From Seriola aureovittata (Eukaryota > Chordata > Actinopteri > Carangiformes > Carangidae), in NCBI RefSeq assembly GCF_021018895.1, contig NC_079377.1:15361501-15425500 (forward strand): DNA of 64,000 nt, read 5' to 3'. Shown piece by piece: positions 60,903 to 64,000 of the stretch (the stretch's first letter is position 1; the number at the start of each line of letters is the position of its first letter). Both the position numbers and the translations under genes were made by a program. The notes under the pieces are model-generated. The model had not been told where the DNA came from. It saw only the letters and a list, made by a program, of their open reading frames with translations, and searched no databases.

Positions 60903-61517
60903 CCTGGGAGAAAGAAGCTACTTAAGCTGGTGCTAGATCGGGAGAATGAGACCACCTCCACAGGAGAGGAGAGCACCACAGACACCCAGCGAAACCGACT
61001 CCCCAACAGCCACAGCAACATCAACGGGAATATCTACCTCGCACAAAATGGCACTATCGTCCGAACTAGGAGGCTGTTACACCCAAACAACCTGAAGTTG
61101 GGCTCTCCGTGCCGTCTGAGTAAGCATTTTAAAAAACTAGACAAGTTAGGTGTGACTCACGAAGAACCCCCGCCTGTTATTAGCATTGAGGGTTCAGGAA
61201 ACGACACAGAAAATGGAACAGGTACATGTGTTCCCTCTAACGTGGACGTCAACCTCAACACCCGGTCCTCCTGTGGCTCCCTGGGATCCACCATCACTGA
61301 TCTTAAAAGTTTTGGGTCTAAAACCGGTATTGCCAAGGCCTTGATTGACAGAAACAGCATTGGCCCGTGTGTGACTGAGGAGCAAGAGACTTCTGTTGAC
61401 AACCACAAGAACAGTAGGGAGACACTGGAGTCCCACAGTGACCACACATTATCAGACGACGAGGAGTTATGGATGGGACCCTGGAACAGCCTGCACATAC
61501 CAATGACAAAACTCTGA
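60903..61517 (+). CDS. pcdh15: pcdh15 CD2 alternative terminal exon
   Basis: Acceptor tcctcctcag ends at 60902. There are 204 codons in phase 0 to the TGA at 61515-61517. The peptide includes GRKKLLKLVLDRENETTSTG, QRNRLPNSHSNINGNIYLAQ, NGTIVRTRR, FKKLDKLGVTHEE, and the end HSDHTLSDDEELWMGPWNSL, HIPMTKL. All of these are recognisable in mammalian CD2, in the same order. The final MTKL fits a class I PDZ ligand. In the mouse, CD2 is the tail needed for mature cochlear hair-cell tip links. The middle (about residues 105-170) is less conserved. Confidence 0.96.
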   Translation, partial: PGRKKLLKLVLDRENETTSTGEESTTDTQRNRLPNSHSNINGNIYLAQNGTIVRTRRLLHPNNLKLGSPCRLSKHFKKLDKLGVTHEEPPPVISIEGSGNDTENGTGTCVPSNVDVNLNTRSSCGSLGSTITDLKSFGSKTGIAKALIDRNSIGPCVTEEQETSVDNHKNSRETLESHSDHTLSDDEELWMGPWNSLHIPMTKL

Positions 61518-62435
61518 CTGGCCATGCAGAAAATTACTTATCTTTTTGTTATTTTCCTATCTTTATCATGTTTTTTTTGTTTAGAAAAGGATTATTAAAA
61601 AAAATGATTGTGTGCCTCAACTGGATAAGCTCCGATCACTGTCCACCACCAGCCATTGCACTTACAGTCAGTTTTTGTTTAACCACAATATGTTGAAGCT
61701 TATTTCTACTGAGCATTTATCACTGACAGGGCTATTACAGACAGGAACATAGAGCTGCAAGGCAATGAGTGCCTCAAAGAAAAATTTGATTTTATGTGAA
61801 CCGTGACCCTAATTTAAATTTTTTTTAAACTCAGAAGATGGGCCTCTTTTGTTGAGTGATTCAATGTTTAACTTTCTTTTCTCAGCCTCAATTTTTTTTT
61901 TTCATCCCGAAACAGATCACAAAGAGATTGTCATTAATTTCACTACAATGTTCAAGATATTTACAGAGAAATCATGGTGAACATATGAAGAAATTGTGAT
62001 TATATAGTCTATGATAAAGTAAAAGAAACTTATTTTGCTAATAGAATTTTACTTGCAAATAATCAAGATTGTCATTGATTATTTTATGTTGTGATCACTT
62101 GACAATGTTTTTGAAAATTTCTGGATAAATATATGAAATTATTTTTGTCTATTTTGTATCTAACAGAGATGAAGAATTTAACATATGACATTAAAAACAT
62201 AATACCCACACGACTCATTGTTGTGTTTTGACAGTGAATTATGACAGAGTGATCACAGTGTTTTTATATGGACATTTGTAACCAGAGAATGTGATATTTT
62301 CAACACCTTTACATGATTCAGATTCACTCTGTTCATGATAATTTATTAACGGACACATCAGGACCCAGTAAGTGGGGAAAATGGCGACCAAGAAATGTAT
62401 TACATTCAAAAATAAAGCTCTAACCTATTTTAATG
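61518..62435 (+). other. pcdh15: probable 3' UTR of the CD2 transcript
   Basis: AT-rich non-coding sequence after the CD2 stop, up to the poly(A) signal at 62411. The extent is inferred. Confidence 0.55.
62411..62416 (+). terminator. candidate poly(A) signal for CD2
   Basis: Canonical aataaa in caaaaataaagctc, followed within 20-35 nt by tgtgtattgtg, a GT-rich downstream element. It lies 894 nt after the CD2 stop. Confidence 0.6.
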
Positions 62436-64000
62436 TGTATTGTGAAGCATAATTGCAAGCCTTGACTATTTGTGCGACTTCCTCCATCAAGGTGCTCTAG
62501 CAGCATGGATAATGTTAATTGCAGCTCACAGTTTTGAAAGTACTGAAGTGCATCATTGTTTGTCTTTATGAAAATGTGAAGAACGTCTGGGGTTATGAAG
62601 ATACGGTCCTTAAATTGCATAACGGGCATGAAAGTTGAATATAAGGTAACACACGGCAGTAGAACTCGACAGTAAGCTCATAAAAATACAATGTCTGCAG
62701 AGAGAGGTCTGTCAGAATGAGGCCTCCTCTGTGCAGTGGGCTTTCACTTTAAAGAAGAACAATGACAGGTCACCAAACATGGGGATATGGATAGCTACTG
62801 TATCACTGAAAAGCAGTGGGAAGTATGCCGGGAAGTCTGAGAAACTGACATTCTTGCACTTTCTCACCTGTCAACACAAACTGCAAAAAAGAAGGAAAAA
62901 AAAGAGAAACGTGTTTAAAGATGGCAGTGATTGTAGCCAAAAAGACAGAAGGCACTGAAAATCTCTGGCACATTCTCTTCATTTGTTTTCTTGGTTTATC
63001 AGAGATTGACATATCTGACACATCCAGAATGACATTTACAAAAAGTGTCCTGCAGTCAATCAAACCGTGAGAATGCCAATCAAGTTCACAGACTTCTTTG
63101 TAGGCTGACGTTCACAAAGGAGCAGGAGCTGAATGCCAAAGTGAAGTAGCTTGAAAAGCTGCTCAGAAAATAGGTCAGGAGGGAACCTTGTTCCCACAAC
63201 AACAAGCCTGGTGTCCTAAAGGATCAAAACAAACCTCTGCACTACGCTGATGGAAAAATAAAAAAATAAATGGCAGCAAGGCCTGCAAAAAAAAGCATAA
63301 ATATCAGCCTGTTTTAATTGTTAGCAGTGTCTTTTTCAACTGTTAAACATGTGGATTCGTTTTTTCGATCTGCACAGACAAGACGGGTCTCTCATGTTCA
63401 CTGTCTGTCAAGCGCCACCAGCTACATGCTGCATTAGCACTCACAGGAACTACCACTGCTGACAGAACAGCGTTGTATAAAAACCTGTTCAGTGCAGATG
63501 GTGCTTGATGTCATGGGTTGTTTTTGCAATTTTCTCATAAAGCTTTGTCTGTACTATTTAACAAAGCCTTAAAATGAGAACGTATTCTAAAATATCAGCA
63601 GTCTTAACCAGAGAGAAAAACAATTAGCAGTAGATGCATCTGTGCCCTCAAGGACATACCCCACCAATCTCTTTTTGGAATACCCTCCTGATGAATTGGA
63701 TTTAAGCTGGCCGAACAAATAATGGAAGCATTTCTACTGAGCATTTCCATCTGTCAAAGGATTATGTCCCAAGCCTTTTTTTACTCTTCACTTTGATCAT
63801 TTCATTCAGTAGATTAAATTACAGCTTTAAGAATGGACATATATCCCTGTGGTAATGAAAGGTTTGAGAGAAGCCACAATCCAATGTCTCCTCAAATGGG
63901 ATTTACTTGTCATTTGCATTTAATATTTATAGAACAATACTGTGTATAGATGATGAAATGTTGCACACCTTCAGAAAATGTCTAAGCAGATCATTACTGT
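62436..64000. other. 3' flank of pcdh15, no feature seen
   Basis: AT-rich sequence without exon-like conserved peptides, long repeats or RNA genes. A further aataaa-rich patch (aaaaataaaaaaataaatgg near 63256) could be an alternative distal poly(A) region but has no support. Confidence 0.7.

Overview
The window is vertebrate genomic DNA from a ray-finned fish, very likely a percomorph teleost. Small coding exons with consensus splice sites sit in AT-rich introns. Long (GT)n/(AC)n microsatellites are frequent, and several degenerate interspersed repeats resemble families common in teleost genomes. The species cannot be fixed from the sequence.

One gene explains all the recognisable host coding sequence: the 3' half of protocadherin-15 (pcdh15), on the + strand. 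The 5' half (signal peptide, EC1-EC7 and part of EC8) lies upstream of the window. Nineteen exons were placed by hand from splice signals and reading-frame continuity. Eleven exons (1855-44615) encode the end of EC8, then EC9, EC10, EC11, the membrane-adjacent domain (MAD12/PICA) and the transmembrane helix. A 9-nt microexon (46036-46044) and a juxtamembrane exon (47622-47741) follow. The gene then splits into three alternative tails: CD1 (one exon, 49712-51239), and CD3 (58198-60144) or CD2 (60903-61517), the last two reached through four small shared exons (55277-58049). Every junction keeps the frame. In-window lengths are 1112 codons (CD1 form), 1334 (CD3 form) and 890 (CD2 form). Each tail ends in a PDZ-ligand-like sequence: STVF, STAF and MTKL. 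Which teleost paralogue this is (pcdh15a or pcdh15b) cannot be decided here.

From family knowledge, Pcdh15 is the lower half of the hair-cell tip link and is also found in photoreceptors. It contacts the transduction channel complex through its membrane-proximal part and scaffold proteins through its tails. The sequence keeps the unusual EC9-EC10 boundary without a DXNDN calcium motif.

The introns hold microsatellites, two copies of a fold-back (inverted-repeat) element, one repeat built of tandem ~115-bp units, two broken LINE reverse-transcriptase fragments and one LTR-like or otherwise foreign block. No other gene, tRNA, rRNA or CRISPR array was found. The most interesting signals are in the tail-choice region: two microexons (one only a 6-nt candidate), a tandem NAGNAG acceptor that would change one residue, an RG-rich box plus a PP1-docking-like motif at the start of CD3, and a weak CD3 acceptor competing with a strong CD2 acceptor.
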